64,000 bases of DNA from Hydractinia symbiolongicarpus (lineage: Eukaryota > Cnidaria > Hydrozoa > Anthoathecata > Hydractiniidae), in assembly GCF_029227915.1 (NCBI RefSeq), contig NC_079882.1, positions 9,300,001 through 9,364,000 of the forward strand, given 5' to 3'. Shown one piece after another: positions 13,090 through 25,973 of this stretch. Each line of letters starts with the position of its first letter. The first letter of the stretch is position 1. The position numbers and the translations under genes were made by a program. The notes beneath the pieces are model-generated. The model did not search any database, was not told the DNA's origin, and saw nothing but the letters and a program-made list of their open reading frames with translations.

Positions 13090-16000
13090 TTATTGCACAA
13101 CTTGGTGTTTAAAATCTTCGAAGATGTATGCGGGGATGTGAGCTTCCACGATCTAAACAATACAAGTGTTATTAGACATCTAAACATGCTTAACTCTAAA
13201 ATTGATAACAAGAAATCACCACCAAGACTCGTTGTGATAATAGAAGACATCATAGAAAACGTTCTAATAACGTGCTCTACGAGCCGACAAAAAAGTTCAA
13301 TCATTTAAATGATGAATGTGACAAGAGATTCAATGTATGTTACCTTTCTTGACAACTCGCCATACAACACAAAGTCTTCCAAAAAACAGAGAGTATTTAC
13401 AACTTCCGATGACAATTCCGATAACTTCGGGCTAAGATGTAGAAACAGATTTTTACGTTATTGCGCATGTAGTTCGAAAACATAAAAGAAAGACACCAAA
13501 GAAAACAATAGACGTTCTTTTATTTACAAGGATAGTGCTTTTTTTATTTCACAATGAATATTCTTCGCTTTTTGCAAAAAATATCCTGATGTATTCTCAA
13601 CATATTCTTAGCACAGTTGAGATTAGAATATCTGAGAATGCAAACTGGTGCAAAAATACCTCTAAGGTGCTGTTGTATAAGCAGCTTAATTCAACTGACA
13701 GACAGACAGCTCGATTTTGCAGGGACTAAATACTTCAAATGAAACGCGTTCTTTTTTGCGTGTATCGCATTTACAAAACAATTCCAATTTCAACATGAGC
13801 ATATTCTTAAGATATTCTTAACTTCTTTTCCATCTTGAATATTTTTTATAGGGGATATTCTTACAGGGTTCCCGCTCTTTTTTCAAAACAAAATTTGAGA
13901 AGATTTGAGAAGATTTTTGTGAATTTTGGGGAGCTTTTGTTAACAAAATTGAGAAGATTTGAGGAGAAAAACTTGCACTTGTAAAAATGAAGGAACACAC
14001 AGACTGGCATCTCAATATTTTCTTACAAAGGACAACTAAGAAATTTTGCTTTAAATACAAACAAACAAAAAAAGTAATGCTCGTGGGCCACGGCAACCAC
14101 AAATTGTGTTGATTCAAAATAAATAATATAAAAACTAGCATAGATAAAAAATAACGAATTGTCAAAAAAAATTTAAGAAGATTTGAGAAGTTATGAGGAG
14201 GCGTGGGAACACTGTCTTGAAGCATGTAAAACATCTTTCTACACTCACTTGTTAACGTTTGCTTCAGCCGTGGATCGTACATACTGTCCTAGTATGGTGA
14301 TGAATATCTCTGTGCATTCCGAATGATACTGTTTCAACAACGTTAATAGACCTAACACGAACGCAGTGCTGTCTAATGGATCGTTAGATTTCTTTGCCAC
14401 CATACCACCTATAGGTAAGAATGTTGAAGACAATAAGTTTCGAACGCTCAGAAGAAGTAAACAAATAAAGTTCGAATTAACACGATGCTCACCTTGTTTA
14501 ATATTTTCTTGTAAAACAATATGAGCAGAAGTGAGTCAGAAATTAGTTCAAATAAAGTGACGGGATTATGTCATTAACAAAAAAAACATGCGTACTTACT
14601 TAAATTCTTTGAAAATGATAACTTTGAGAGTTGACTAATTACCAAAAGAGCAGCCAAGAAAGAAAAATAAGGAGTCATCTTTCCAGTGGTGTAGATCTAA
14701 AACAAACCAAATTCTTGGAATTACATACTAATTTTGCGATTTCAAATGTCTACATTCAATACGACGTGTAAACAAACCTTTAAGAAGAGTTGAAATGTCT
14801 AAAGATTATACGTGTAAACATGCCTTTAAGAAAGGGTTAAAATGTCTAAAGATTGTACAACGTGTAAACATACCTTTAAGAAAGGGTTACTAATACCAGT
14901 GGATTCCAGGTAAGACGTTAGTTCATATAATAAAGGATTGTCTTCGGGAGGATATGGCAATGTTGGATCTTTGTAATGTGCTTGTATATCTTTCATAATT
15001 GTGCTAAAAAAAATTATTTTCGATAACGTGATTTTTCCACGTTAGATTCAAAATATGAAACAGGAAAAAGAATAATATAGGTAGCGTTGTTTTAGGGGTC
15101 TCACAGAGTTTTTCAGATGATAAAATTTTTCTTCGTCATCATGATTTGTAACCCATCTAAACCACAACTTCGCCCTATTTTAGAAGTCGCAACGCCCCAT
15201 GTTATAAGTCGCACTGCCCTGATCTTAGGCCATGTTCGTTTGCCGTAACCAAAAAACAGAAGCAACATGGTTGGTCGGTTGATAAGGCAACTTCTGAAGC
15301 ACGATTAAAACAACATAGTTATAGGCATAACGCTTATAAAAATATTTAGGCTCAAACAGTGAAATTTCGAGCATAATTGCCCACCTTTGGTGAATAATCC
15401 GACGTGTGCTTTTTCTTGTGTTTTGGGTTTTTTAATTAGACAGAGACTTTTTTAATTCTTTTAATTCTTCTATTTAACACCACTATACTGTTTGAACTTG
15501 CTTCGTGTAATTACATTTTGTTGTTGTTCTTTTAAAGGTAAAAAACGGGACCATTTTATCTTAACCCATAAAGCAGCGTTTAAGTTTGTAAATTGTTTCT
15601 CCAACAAACAAAACGTAAGCATACTCTCAGCCTGATTTCGAAGTTATACTACAAGCAACATAGTACTACAAGCAAATTGGTGCAAATTAAACGTGATATT
15701 TACATTTAAAGCCTTTAAAAGTGGACTGGGTCGAGGTTGTGAATCGGGAAACACGACGGTTTACATCGCGCGAGTCACCAATTTATTATTTTTCTTGTGA
15801 CTATGGTTAAATAAAATAAAAAAACATACTCATTAAATGTTTGTAAAGCGTTGAATAGTGGTTTCGAGTCAAATTTGCACGAAAATCCCAACTGGTTGGC
15901 AATCTTTCTGCGAATAATTTGCATCTGGCCAACCTTGAGAAGATACATGTGAAATAAAATGATAACGACACGAAAAATCTAAGGTGAAGTGAATCTCTCA

Positions 16001-19000
16001 TTCTGTGACAATATAACTCACCTTCACTACGAAGTCGCTGTATGTTGACAAATATTTCTGTATTTTATAAATAGTGCTTGCATACGTCTTTCCAGGATTG
16101 GCTAAAATGAAAAAAAAAACATTAAGTATACCGTGTTTAAATCAAAACAACTTTTAAATAATAAAACACGACTTACAAACAATAGATTTCAACGGAGCTA
16201 TTGTTTTTGCTAGTTCAGCAACAAGTTTAAACGCGGTAGCATCTCTGTAAAATCCCTTACTCAAAAACGAAACATGGTTCTAAAAAAGAAGGAATATAAG
16301 TAAATAAAGTCCGAAAATATTTTACTGAGAACACAAAAAGTAAATTCCCTGACCTGTAATTCTTTAACAATCATAAAAGACAACAATTTATCCAAACCGA
16401 CCAATCCTGGCGTCCCAATGCTCTTCTGAACCAATGAAAAGATGCTTGAATTCAAAACTTCTTCACGTGTTCGACTATCATACCAAGCGTTCATATTCTC
16501 TATGTAAATAGTAGTCCTAAAACCAAGTTGAGTTATTGAATAATTCAAAAAAGTATCCGTTGAGACGCCTACAAAAAGGTAAAATCATGTAATATCTAAT
16601 GGCGCCGTAACTTAGTGGTTATAGCTCTCTCTTTGTGCGGAAGACCGCGGTTCGATTTCCCTAGGCTGCAATATAATATGGGCGAATGAATGTTACCATA
16701 GCCCCGAGTTAACCAACCCATATGAGGAAAATTGGGGAGATGGCACAATGTGTGAATGATGTGATACTTTGGATGTTACAGGGAGTTCTCCGATAGAGCG
16801 CGGACCCTGATTGGGTTTGCGTAGCTCAAAATGAGCATTATTTACTCTAGGACTGCCCATCTAAGCCATGATCCCTCCTGGAAATAATGATCAGGTATAT
16901 CCCTCGATATTTGTGAGGCTAACCATGTAAAATACGCACATCTATCTATCTCAATGAAGAAGTTTCAACACATACTTGGGATCGGTAATTCTTTGTATTT
17001 CTCTCGCCAGTCTGCCAATAAAATTGACAGAACTGTCAACTGGTAGAAATCTTGGGATGGGTATGGTGGTAGATTGATAGATTGATTGCCAGTCCAAAAT
17101 CTAAACAATTAAAAAATTAAATATTATGAAATGACAGTTGACAGCAAATATGACGTCCGGATTAAATTGAGTTTTTCATTCATTGCCAATATCCATCCAT
17201 GTGAACTAAACTGACAATTCATAACAAGCTAGTACTTCCACAAACCTTTGTCCGAAGAAAGCTATTACATTCTTGCTCGATATTATAATTTATGATTCTC
17301 GACACTTCCTCTTGCCAAATTTTCAATCCATATATGTTTATATAGTCTTGAATATACTCAAAAGATCGACAAAATGCATCCATGGTTTGACCAAGTGCCT
17401 TCAACTTCTGGACTAACTCACCAGGCTAAAGAATATTAGACATTCTATAATTGCCAGGTCACAAGAAATAAAACACTTTCTGAGATTTCTTTGTATAAGA
17501 ATCTTTTTTTCGCGGGTTTTTATTAATTTTTTCGCCAATCAAGTTTAATATAATAGAACACGCAATATTGTCTCAATTGAATGTCGTCTACGCTATCACC
17601 CTTCTTTTCTCTGAAACAAACATTAATGGAAATTTAAAAGTTGTCGAGGAATGTGTAATGGCGTGCAGTACAAAAAGGTATCGCACAGCTTCATAAGTAA
17701 ATATCCTAAATCACAATACTAATTATATGTCTTTTCATGTATTTTGCATTTTATTTTCTATTTAAGTAGTTTTTATTTACGCATGCGCCGTTAAACAGAT
17801 ATATAGAGTAGTTAACAATGTGTGATTGTTACTCTTACTTTCAACTTTGCACTAAATATCAATCCATTGTGAAGAGCATATGAAATTTGTCGTACAAGTT
17901 CTTTCCTAATACCATCCTCAAGAAGCTGTTTTGGATCGATCTAAGAAAATATAGTCGTTGTACTTAGACAATATAATTTCGAATAAAGGGACACCTCAAA
18001 AAAGTGGACGCAGTAAAACAGATTGGACGTGGAGTTTAAAACCTACCTTAATGATACCAACCAGTGTGGTTTTCATAAGCAATATACCTTCTGTAAATAC
18101 TGATATAGCATGCGTTCTTTTCGCAACCTAGTAAAAAAGTAGTGGAGATAAATTTTTTCGTGAAATGTCTTTAAAATATTGAAAACACAACATGTATCCA
18201 ATGTAAGTCTCATTTGTAATAAAAGCAACTATACTTCATATCTTTCATCAATTTGAGCATATTCCCTCAGTTTATCTTTATCTAAACGTGTTGGAACCTG
18301 AATAAAAATACAAAATGATGACAAACGGTAAATTTAGTCACGAGTTGAAAAATTTCACATTTATTAAACTTTCAAATTAATCTGCTGGAAATATGTTCTG
18401 ATTATCATTTACAAAGTCTTTTTCAGTCTATCCATAGCCTTTGCCCCAGAAACTATCAAGTTTGGACTTTCGTAAACAGAATTATGTTTAAAAAACAGAA
18501 AAAAAAACAAGCAAAAAAAACACAAAATAAAAAGCTAACCTCTTTCATTTTCTTGGAAAGTATGTTTATAATGACAGCTAGTAGCGAAAATATTGATTCA
18601 GGAATAATTTGAAGCACCTACATCAAAAAAAGTATACATTGCTGAACAATATTCCTGTACTCCTGTATGATCTAGTCTTTAGCAAGGCTTTTACCTTTCT
18701 TAAGTACGCCACCAACACGCCGGAATAATACTGTGATACACTCATTAAATCCGGACTGTTCGCTTGACTAATCCGAACCAATGGTAACTCAAGTGCAGAT
18801 GCCATCTGAAAAAATGGTATTATAATTAGTAACAAAATTCGATTTATAAAAGCGCGAAAAAATCGCTTGTATTGTAGAACTTAAAGCGCGGGAAAAGACA
18901 TTTTCTGCGTCTTACAATTTTGTTAACATAATCATTACAAACACATCAAGAGCTAACGCTGCGGTGACAATATAATTATCTTCTACACAAAATCTTTGGA

Positions 19001-22000
19001 GTCGCGCATTAGTCACCTGAGATTTGACTTTTGTTTGTAAAAATAAATTGCTAAATAACGAAAATCTACCTTGATGAAAGCTGCTCTCAACTTAATGACA
19101 GATGTAGGGTGATTCTTGATACCTTCTTGCATCAGAGGCGTGTAGCTGAACATAAAAAGTCATAATTTTCGTACTTCGTACCTAATTACAAGTGGGTTTA
19201 ACCTTTTACTAATTATACAAACAAAGAGACACGTTTTAACAAAAAATCTGGTCGGTTTAGTAACAATATTATCAACTTCAGATCATTAAGGTAGTTTTTT
19301 TAATAATAACTATTTACCTGTCCATAATTTGCCAAGCATAACTTGTGTCACCGACCAGTTCTATTGTTATCATAACCTGTCAAAATATAGAAATATGACG
19401 TTAAAGCAAGTCACTCTATCTTGATGAAAGTTACTTCAAACTCTACATACTTCTTCTTTAATGTTAATTGTTCGAATCATTTGATGTAGATATTTTCTCG
19501 TGTCACAAAGAAACTGTTTAACGTGAAGATTGGTTTCCAACTGATGAAATTCTTGAACCTATGAACGAGAAAGTCTAAGCAGCATTACTCAACAACTTTG
19601 TAAGGGTTAGAGTTTACCTTGCAACACGGGTTGGTACAGAAATGAAGATATGGCAATGCGATGCCAGGAATGCTGGCGCTGAATAAACAAAAATAAATTA
19701 GGATTGAGGTTAAAGATTTACGACGCATATTCGTTCTACGTTTAAGTCTTATAAATGCATTGAAACAGAGAAGCTTCAAATAACAATTACACAAATATAT
19801 ATTTGTCATAATAATAACCTATAGTGATAGTGAAGTCCAATACACATTTATTCTCACCGCCCAGCAACAAGAGAAGTATCTATCAAAACATTGCAGAACG
19901 TAAACATTTGGGCATGTTTGTATTCTTTAAATTATGAAATCACCTCCTCTAGAGCTTGAATGAGTTGAATCATTTTTCTTCCAGCAGAAGTGGAATCTTC
20001 GTAATCTAAGGAACTAATTTGTTTGGACATCTCCTGAAACCACGCCATTAGATTTTCTAAATAAAGTTTAATATTTTGAAAATCAAAAACTGGATGATTG
20101 TGCTGCAGCCCACAATATATTCACTCCTGTTTTTTAAACACATTCTCTAGAAGGGCTTTATTCGTGCTACTTCTCCTTTTTCATGATTTGGAACAAAAAC
20201 AGCTACAAACAGGATAATTTAATTGTTTACATGAAAGAAGCACATTCATAACCTTAAATTTTATTAATTTCCTTGTTATTTGAAAGGGAGATTTGACCTT
20301 GCGCGAAAATTAATACGTGCGAAATAATTTCCTTTCGGTGCGCAAAAATAAGTATGAATAAGGTATCTCCTGAAATCAATGACGCCATAACCAAATAATA
20401 TTTCTATGACAACTGCAACCGTGGCCATAATTGTGTAACCAATGCACGAAATATATGTTTCAGAACAGCTATGTTTATTTATCTACATTTTGGTGAATTG
20501 ACTTACCATTCTTTTCAACTCTAGTAAGAGGTTTTGTACCGCTAAACACTTCACCAAGCTCATCCATTCGTCCAACACATTCGTTCTTATATAAATCCCA
20601 CTTATCTTTCTTGCTAGTTAACATCTGCTTAAACATCTAAAAACAAAAAATAGAACCCTGAGTAAGATTGACAAAAAGGGTAGTGCGAAGGTGAAAACCT
20701 TAAAGTCAGTCAATGAGGTTTCTTTGAAATACTTTCAAAGCATAGTGGACATCATAAAACCAAAGTGGATCACTAAGATAAACAGCACTTAAAATATCAT
20801 ACCTCTTTGAGTTTGAACTCAAACTGTGACATATTTAGTAGCAACTGAAACAGTAGTCTGGGGTCATGACCAAAAGATATAATCGCGTCACGAATTTGAC
20901 GGCACTTTTTGTGTGTATCAGATACTAAATATAGATAGCATTTATATATAAATAAAAATAGATATATAAGTACAAAACAATGCGAATTATAAATTGTGCA
21001 AATATAGAACCACATACTTCCTTCTGCTGTGTGCAACATCAACCACCTGTACGTAGCATTACATTCACGCAACAAATTCATCAGTTTTGGAATACTATCC
21101 AACACAAACTCTTCCACCAACACACCCTCTTTTAAATAGTTCAAAACCTTATAAAGATATAATATAGATAGTGTTATTCTATTCCTGCAAGCAAAACTAT
21201 CTAACTTATAATTCATTATATTCCATCCTTAAATGGATAAAACTTTTCCCAAATTTAACTTTTTCTTTTGCTTTTGTGATACATTTCATACTTATTTCAA
21301 TCATTTAAATTATTCGGGTATAAATTTTTTTGTTCTAAACTTAATTACTATACCTGGTTGGTTGCGCCCTCAGGTGTATAAATCTTGATACCAACAAACA
21401 TACAATATACATTTTGTTGCAATAACAAAAAAACACAAGAGTTACCTGTGTATTGAGAGTCTTGACCTTCTGGATATGTCGAGTCGCCTATAATGTATTA
21501 TACAATAAATAGTTTCAAATATTACAATATGCTCATTCACACTGCTAAAGATCCTGTAAAAAAAGTCTTCTTAAGGTTTCTATTCAGGAAAAAAGTATAA
21601 TACTACTTGAAATATCAACCAACACATGGAAATTCAAATTGTTGTGGTGTAATGGGTTTTTTGCGAACAGCCTAGTGTTTTTGAATTATAAAAGCAACCT
21701 ACAATTGCACGGACGTTCTGTAGATCTACAGTGTTGTTTAATGCATTGCGCGAAGCTCTGTATGGTTCCCATGCTTCACTTAAATTTACAATATGTCCCA
21801 TGTAGATGCTAATAACCTGAAGAAAATACGATTAATTTGACACAAAATTAATTAATATACATGTTCATAGTGTGAAACCACTTCAATCCACCCGAATTAA
21901 CATCCCAAATAAATTAGGTATCTCAGGATTTATTTTTAGAGCCCAACCCCTAAGAGCAACTCAATTTTATATTTGCAGCAACATGACAAAATTTCTCTCT

Positions 22001-23107
22001 CAAGTAAGGCCAAATCTAAAACCAGAAAAGCCCCCAGGAGTTAGTATTAGGGGTGGGTAGGTTTACACAATGTTCATACAGTTTTCATGCTTACCCAGTT
22101 GTCAGGAAAGTGCTTGTCAACAATTTCCCGCATCTTTGCTTGTTGGTTGTGTAAAACGTCAGGTGCAAAGTATAATATTACATACAACATAGCGGCTTGA
22201 TTGGCTAATGCTGTACTTCTGTGCTCAGGTAGCGGGTAGGAAGCAACCTATAATCAAATTAGTTGAAAACGCGATAACCATTAAAACACACGCTCAGGAA
22301 ACAAATTAATTGAAATTGGGATGACATTCAGGAGAAGGCACACATGCAAGAGGACTGGGGTAGAGCAATAAAGAGAACATAACTTTAAATGTTTTAACTA
22401 AGTAAAAAACAGAGGATAAACGTGATTTTTGACTGGTAAAAGAAATAAAAATTTACAAACTTTTTTATACCTGATTATAGATATCATCAGATCTTAGCCT
22501 CCCAATGACCATATCAATAAATGTTGCTGAGATTGGCACACGCCTTAAAAATGACGTAATATTTCAATATTTTAATAACGTAATATTTATATTATCTTAG
22601 TTTACGTTCCAGCTAGACAGAAAACAAAATGGCAAAATATTACATACAAGAAAAGCTAACCCAAACAAGTTGTTTTTCAGTAATTGAAAAATAAAAAATC
22701 GAGTAAATCAAAGAATGAGTGAGGTTAAATTTGCACATACTTAAAATAATCTTCTGGGTACTTTGGAGGTCTCTTACTTCCAGGAAGACTGTTGTATCCA
22801 GTGCTTCTCAGCAATTTGCAAACATCATCCATGTAGGAGTCGATTGAAGCTGTTGATGCACTGAAAGGGTGGGTGACATTGTGTGAAAAAATAAGCAAGG
22901 TTACCAGAGAGCAGAAAGATTTAAAAGTTGAAACAGAAATTTTTATGTAAGTGTCAAGTTAATGAAATAAAAATAGAACTATTTGTACATTTGGTGCATA
23001 GCTTTTTCAATTTAGGAAAACTATTTCTAAACTGGCAAAAGAGCATTTTTGTCAACATTTCCAACATTAGACATCAATATCAACAGGAATTAAAACAACA
23101 ACAACAA

Positions 23108-23151
<44 letters not shown>

Positions 23152-24247
23152 GAAAATAAATATGAAATCAACAAACCAGTATCTGTGATACGAAACCAGC
23201 ATTCTTTCTCGAACATCACCTTCAAAGCGCATGTCAACAATAAGCAACATCATTCCATACAAGTACAATGATTCACACTGAACAAAAAATAAAAACATTT
23301 TGGTCCATCACTCTGCAATGTACTTTCTGACATCTCAAACTCTGAAGAGGTCCACAATTTAAGATATCAAGTAGGCATTTTTTGAATCTAGTAAATTGAC
23401 TACGATCGTTAAGATTCGTTTTCATTTGACTGCATTTTCCACTGTAGTGCAAAGGTTTTTTGTTAATGCGAGCACCTTGAGAAAATTAGAGATTTTGTCC
23501 AAGTGTGAACAGGCTACCAAAAAAATGGAGATGTTTTTGCGCTGTAGTGGAAAATGCAGTCGAATGGAAATTTAAGCATACATTTTTTGTAAGACACAAA
23601 TGAATGAATTTACGAATAAGACCTACCATAAGTTGCTTGCCATCATTGATAAGTAACACACTTTCTAATGTTTGCTGAATAAATATACCTTCATCCAAAT
23701 CTTCCAAATACCTATTGAAAGATATTTTTAAATGATAACTTCTTAATAAACTTTATCTTTTTTTATTTATAATAAATTCGCAACAAAAAACTTATCATAA
23801 ATCATAAAATTAAGAAATGTCTTACCTATTGAGATCAGTGACATACTTATAAATACTCTCGAATGCAAGATAAAAGCGAGTTAAGATCTCAAGATGGTTT
23901 TCTCGAAATTCTTCATCAAGGTCCTGGAGATCCTACGATGAAATCCAATATAATATATCACATTCAACACAAAAGCAAGTATGTTTTTAGTAAAATAGGG
24001 GGTAAACAAGCATTTTACGTACTGGTTTCGAGTTCAGTTTGTGATCAAATAAATCAATTGATCGAAAATAAGAGAAATCCAACAAAATCTCTCCATATTT
24101 TTCCCGTTCTTCCTTAGTTTCCAACTTAAAAACAGGTGGTACAAAATCTGAAAGTCGAAGCAACTCTGCAATAATAGCATTTCCACGACTGACAAGTTTA
24201 AGTAAGGTTTGCCCACATGCATTGTTCTCTGCAAGAAAATCAGCCAT
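13090..24247 (-). CDS. WASHC5: WASH complex subunit 5 (strumpellin), 32 exons, frameshift in exon 12
   Basis: Strumpellin is a core subunit of the endosomal WASH complex, which activates Arp2/3 for cargo sorting. The product starts [20 protein letters not shown] and ends [10 protein letters not shown]. Summed exons give about 1,161 codons, against 1,159 residues in human as I recall. Exons (minus strand): 24247-24023, 23932-23826, 23711-23627, 23277-23177, 22860-22741, 22543-22471, 22247-22095, 21816-21703, 21487-21446, 21147-21018, 20924-20803, 20637-20507, 20056-19944, 19558-19451, 19376-19318, 19145-19070, 18805-18695, 18617-18540, 18297-18235, 18127-18047, 17940-17839, 17425-17246, 17100-16976, 16516-16354, 16279-16177, 16101-16022, 15933-15830, 15003-14874, 14696-14600, 14408-14249, 13431-13344, 13152-13090. 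Phases match at every junction. Exon 12 alone carries one extra base near 20580, which breaks the frame. Conserved blocks include [35 protein letters not shown] and [15 protein letters not shown]. Confidence 0.93.
14764..14890. repeat. Three tandem copies of a splice-donor segment (about 50 bp)
   Basis: On the minus strand, the end of WASHC5 exon 28 plus its donor (CTTAAAG then GTATGT) is followed by two diverged copies of the same segment. Their donor positions read GCATGT (exon would end at 14824) and GTTTGT (exon would end at 14778). The intron therefore carries two decoy donors made by tandem duplication. Use of the second shifts the frame, and use of the third meets an in-frame stop. Confidence 0.75.
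16604..16955 (+). mobile_element. tRNA-derived SINE, type B, in WASHC5 intron 23
   Basis: The head resembles a tRNA with an A box (TAACTTAGTGGTTATAGC) and a B box (GGTTCGATTTCCC). The body includes GCGTAGCTCAAAATGAGC and CTCTAGGAC and ends near a short ATCT-type repeat. It is antisense to WASHC5. It is not a working tRNA: the arms do not pair well and the unit continues for 280 bp. It shares a central core with the type A SINEs in this window. Confidence 0.65.
23093..23151. repeat. (CAA)n microsatellite in WASHC5 intron 4
   Basis: About 19 AAC/CAA units, slightly interrupted. The apparent polyglutamine frame on the plus strand is only this repeat read through and is not a gene. Confidence 0.95.
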
Positions 24248-24737
24248 TTTTTCCTTTACTTAACCTAAAAATTAAATTACAATTATTACTCTTATAATGG
24301 CATTAACATAGAGAAACAATTATTATCAAGGATACAGTTATCCGTCAAAAAATATTATCTAAAAATCCCAAACGCAATTTTGCAAAATAAAGATGCTAGG
24401 TGAAGTTTTTCTTATGACAGGGTATTGAAAGGTTGTAATCTGTGTTTTTAATAAATATGAATTTGCAGGAAATTTATTTTTTATAAATGCAATACATTCG
24501 AAAGGCTTTATCACTGTAACTGCTCCGATGGATTTGCAACACACCATATACCAGTGCAAAAAGTCCCCAACAAGAACGTGTAAAATTGTCTACCTGCATC
24601 AAAGCACTCAACTTGGCATTTAAACCCAGATCACCCAAATAGTGTCTCTTATATGCATACACTCATATTTCCAAGACAACTGTAAAAAAATACGAAACTC
24701 AACAATACATTAAATTCATAATTTTTGAACCAAAACA
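24248..24737. other. Intergenic region upstream of WASHC5
   Basis: This should hold the WASHC5 promoter and 5' leader, plus the 3' end of the F-box gene transcript. The two genes point the same way. Small open frames here have no family resemblance. Confidence 0.5.
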
Positions 24738-25973
24738 CTAAACAAAGCACACATTACGATGACATTCTAAGAGCTTAACTTGAAATGTTAAATTTTTCTT
24801 CATGTCATTCAGCTGACATTTTGTTTGTGTACTGTAAAATTTCATACAGTTTTGTATTGTTATGCGCTTAAGTGTTTCGTGTTTGACTTCACATAAAAAT
24901 GCACAGAATATTTGATTCATATCAATTAGGTGCAGATGCTCTAAGTTTTTAAACTTTCCAAGTAATGCAATTATACCCTCGTTGTTGTAGTTTTTATAAG
25001 CTTGAACGACAAGCTCTCGTAATGATCTCTCAACTGCAGGTGACAAATTCAACAAATAATTCAAAGAGTTGTGGCAATCAAAAAGTTTCAGAGTACGTAA
25101 TCTTGAACAAACAGGTAATTTTGTTTGGTAAAAAAACGCTTTTTGTAGTTCTAAATAACGCAGATTTCTAAAATCATTATGTCTCCAGTACTTTGCAAAA
25201 TATGGAATAATACCATGAATGCAGATTTTGTTCAACTCTGTATGTGTTCCATCAAGTGGAGAAATAATCGTGTTAATACATTCAAATGATAGAGTATTTG
25301 TGGGTAACATAATTCCTTTTTTGTTTATAAAAACAACATCGTTAAATGACCAGTGCTTTATATTGGACGAGTCTGAAATAACTTTCACGAGCAAGCTTGG
25401 TTTTTTTCGATTGTCAACAGTAAGTGAATCAATTTCAAATTTTTCAACACAAGCAGCATTTTTGATAATTACAGCTAACGCAGCGGCTGAATATACTTGG
25501 TTTCTACCTTTTAAAATAATTTCATTTAACCTATCCAGGTCAGATAAGCATTTAAAATATTCTTGATGAAGATCTTCATTGTGTGAACTACACTGATCCA
25601 ATACATTGTCAATTAATTTTAATCTATGAATATGTTTACATGATTTTACAATGTTATTCAAATCTTGAATTTTAATACATATGTTTGTTACATGAGATAA
25701 CGTTGGAAATATTTTACAAAATGACTGCACAGGCAATGACTGCAATGAAAGTTTGATATGTCGACCACCATTCAACTTTTCCATAAATTCTACAAACTTA
25801 GGTATAATATATCTTGGTTTAATATGGAATCGCTTAAGAACCTCACTACTTGAACAGGTTTGATAAAATGCAGAACAAGTAACTCTGAAGTTCAACAGAT
25901 CAGAGTGATTTAAATAATACGTAATGTTCAATAATATCGACTTTGGTAAGTGTGGTAACGAATTGTACTCCAT
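24738..25973 (-). CDS. F-box protein with leucine-rich-type repeats, intronless (411 aa)
   Basis: The N-terminus (LPKSILLNITYYLNHSDLLNFRVTCSAF segment, about residues 8-38) fits an F-box: an LP start, a hydrophobic helix and a late R-x-T-C-S. F-boxes bind SKP1, placing the protein as a substrate receptor of an SCF ubiquitin ligase. The rest has leucine-spaced segments such as LRYLELQKAF, LRTLKLFDC and LEHLHLIDM at roughly 25-residue intervals, consistent with degenerate leucine-rich repeats that bind substrate. The whole protein is one open frame, and the start is the first Met before the F-box. I cannot name a specific FBXL orthologue. Its neighbour 990 bp upstream, DHX35, is also intronless and on the same strand. 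Confidence 0.75.
   Translation of the reverse strand: MEYNSLPHLPKSILLNITYYLNHSDLLNFRVTCSAFYQTCSSSEVLKRFHIKPRYIIPKFVEFMEKLNGGRHIKLSLQSLPVQSFCKIFPTLSHVTNICIKIQDLNNIVKSCKHIHRLKLIDNVLDQCSSHNEDLHQEYFKCLSDLDRLNEIILKGRNQVYSAAALAVIIKNAACVEKFEIDSLTVDNRKKPSLLVKVISDSSNIKHWSFNDVVFINKKGIMLPTNTLSFECINTIISPLDGTHTELNKICIHGIIPYFAKYWRHNDFRNLRYLELQKAFFYQTKLPVCSRLRTLKLFDCHNSLNYLLNLSPAVERSLRELVVQAYKNYNNEGIIALLGKFKNLEHLHLIDMNQIFCAFLCEVKHETLKRITIQNCMKFYSTQTKCQLNDMKKNLTFQVKLLECHRNVCFV

Noticed and set aside
13093-13308. Plus-strand frame of 71 codons
   Set aside because: It overlaps the last WASHC5 exon on the other strand, which matches the strumpellin C-terminus in phase.
19585-19809. Minus-strand frame of 74 codons between WASHC5 exons 13 and 14
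   Set aside because: Exons 13 (ends 19944) and 14 (starts 19558) join in phase and match strumpellin without a gap, so this is intron.
22928-23188. Plus-strand polyglutamine protein
   Set aside because: It is a (CAA)n microsatellite read in one frame inside a WASHC5 intron.
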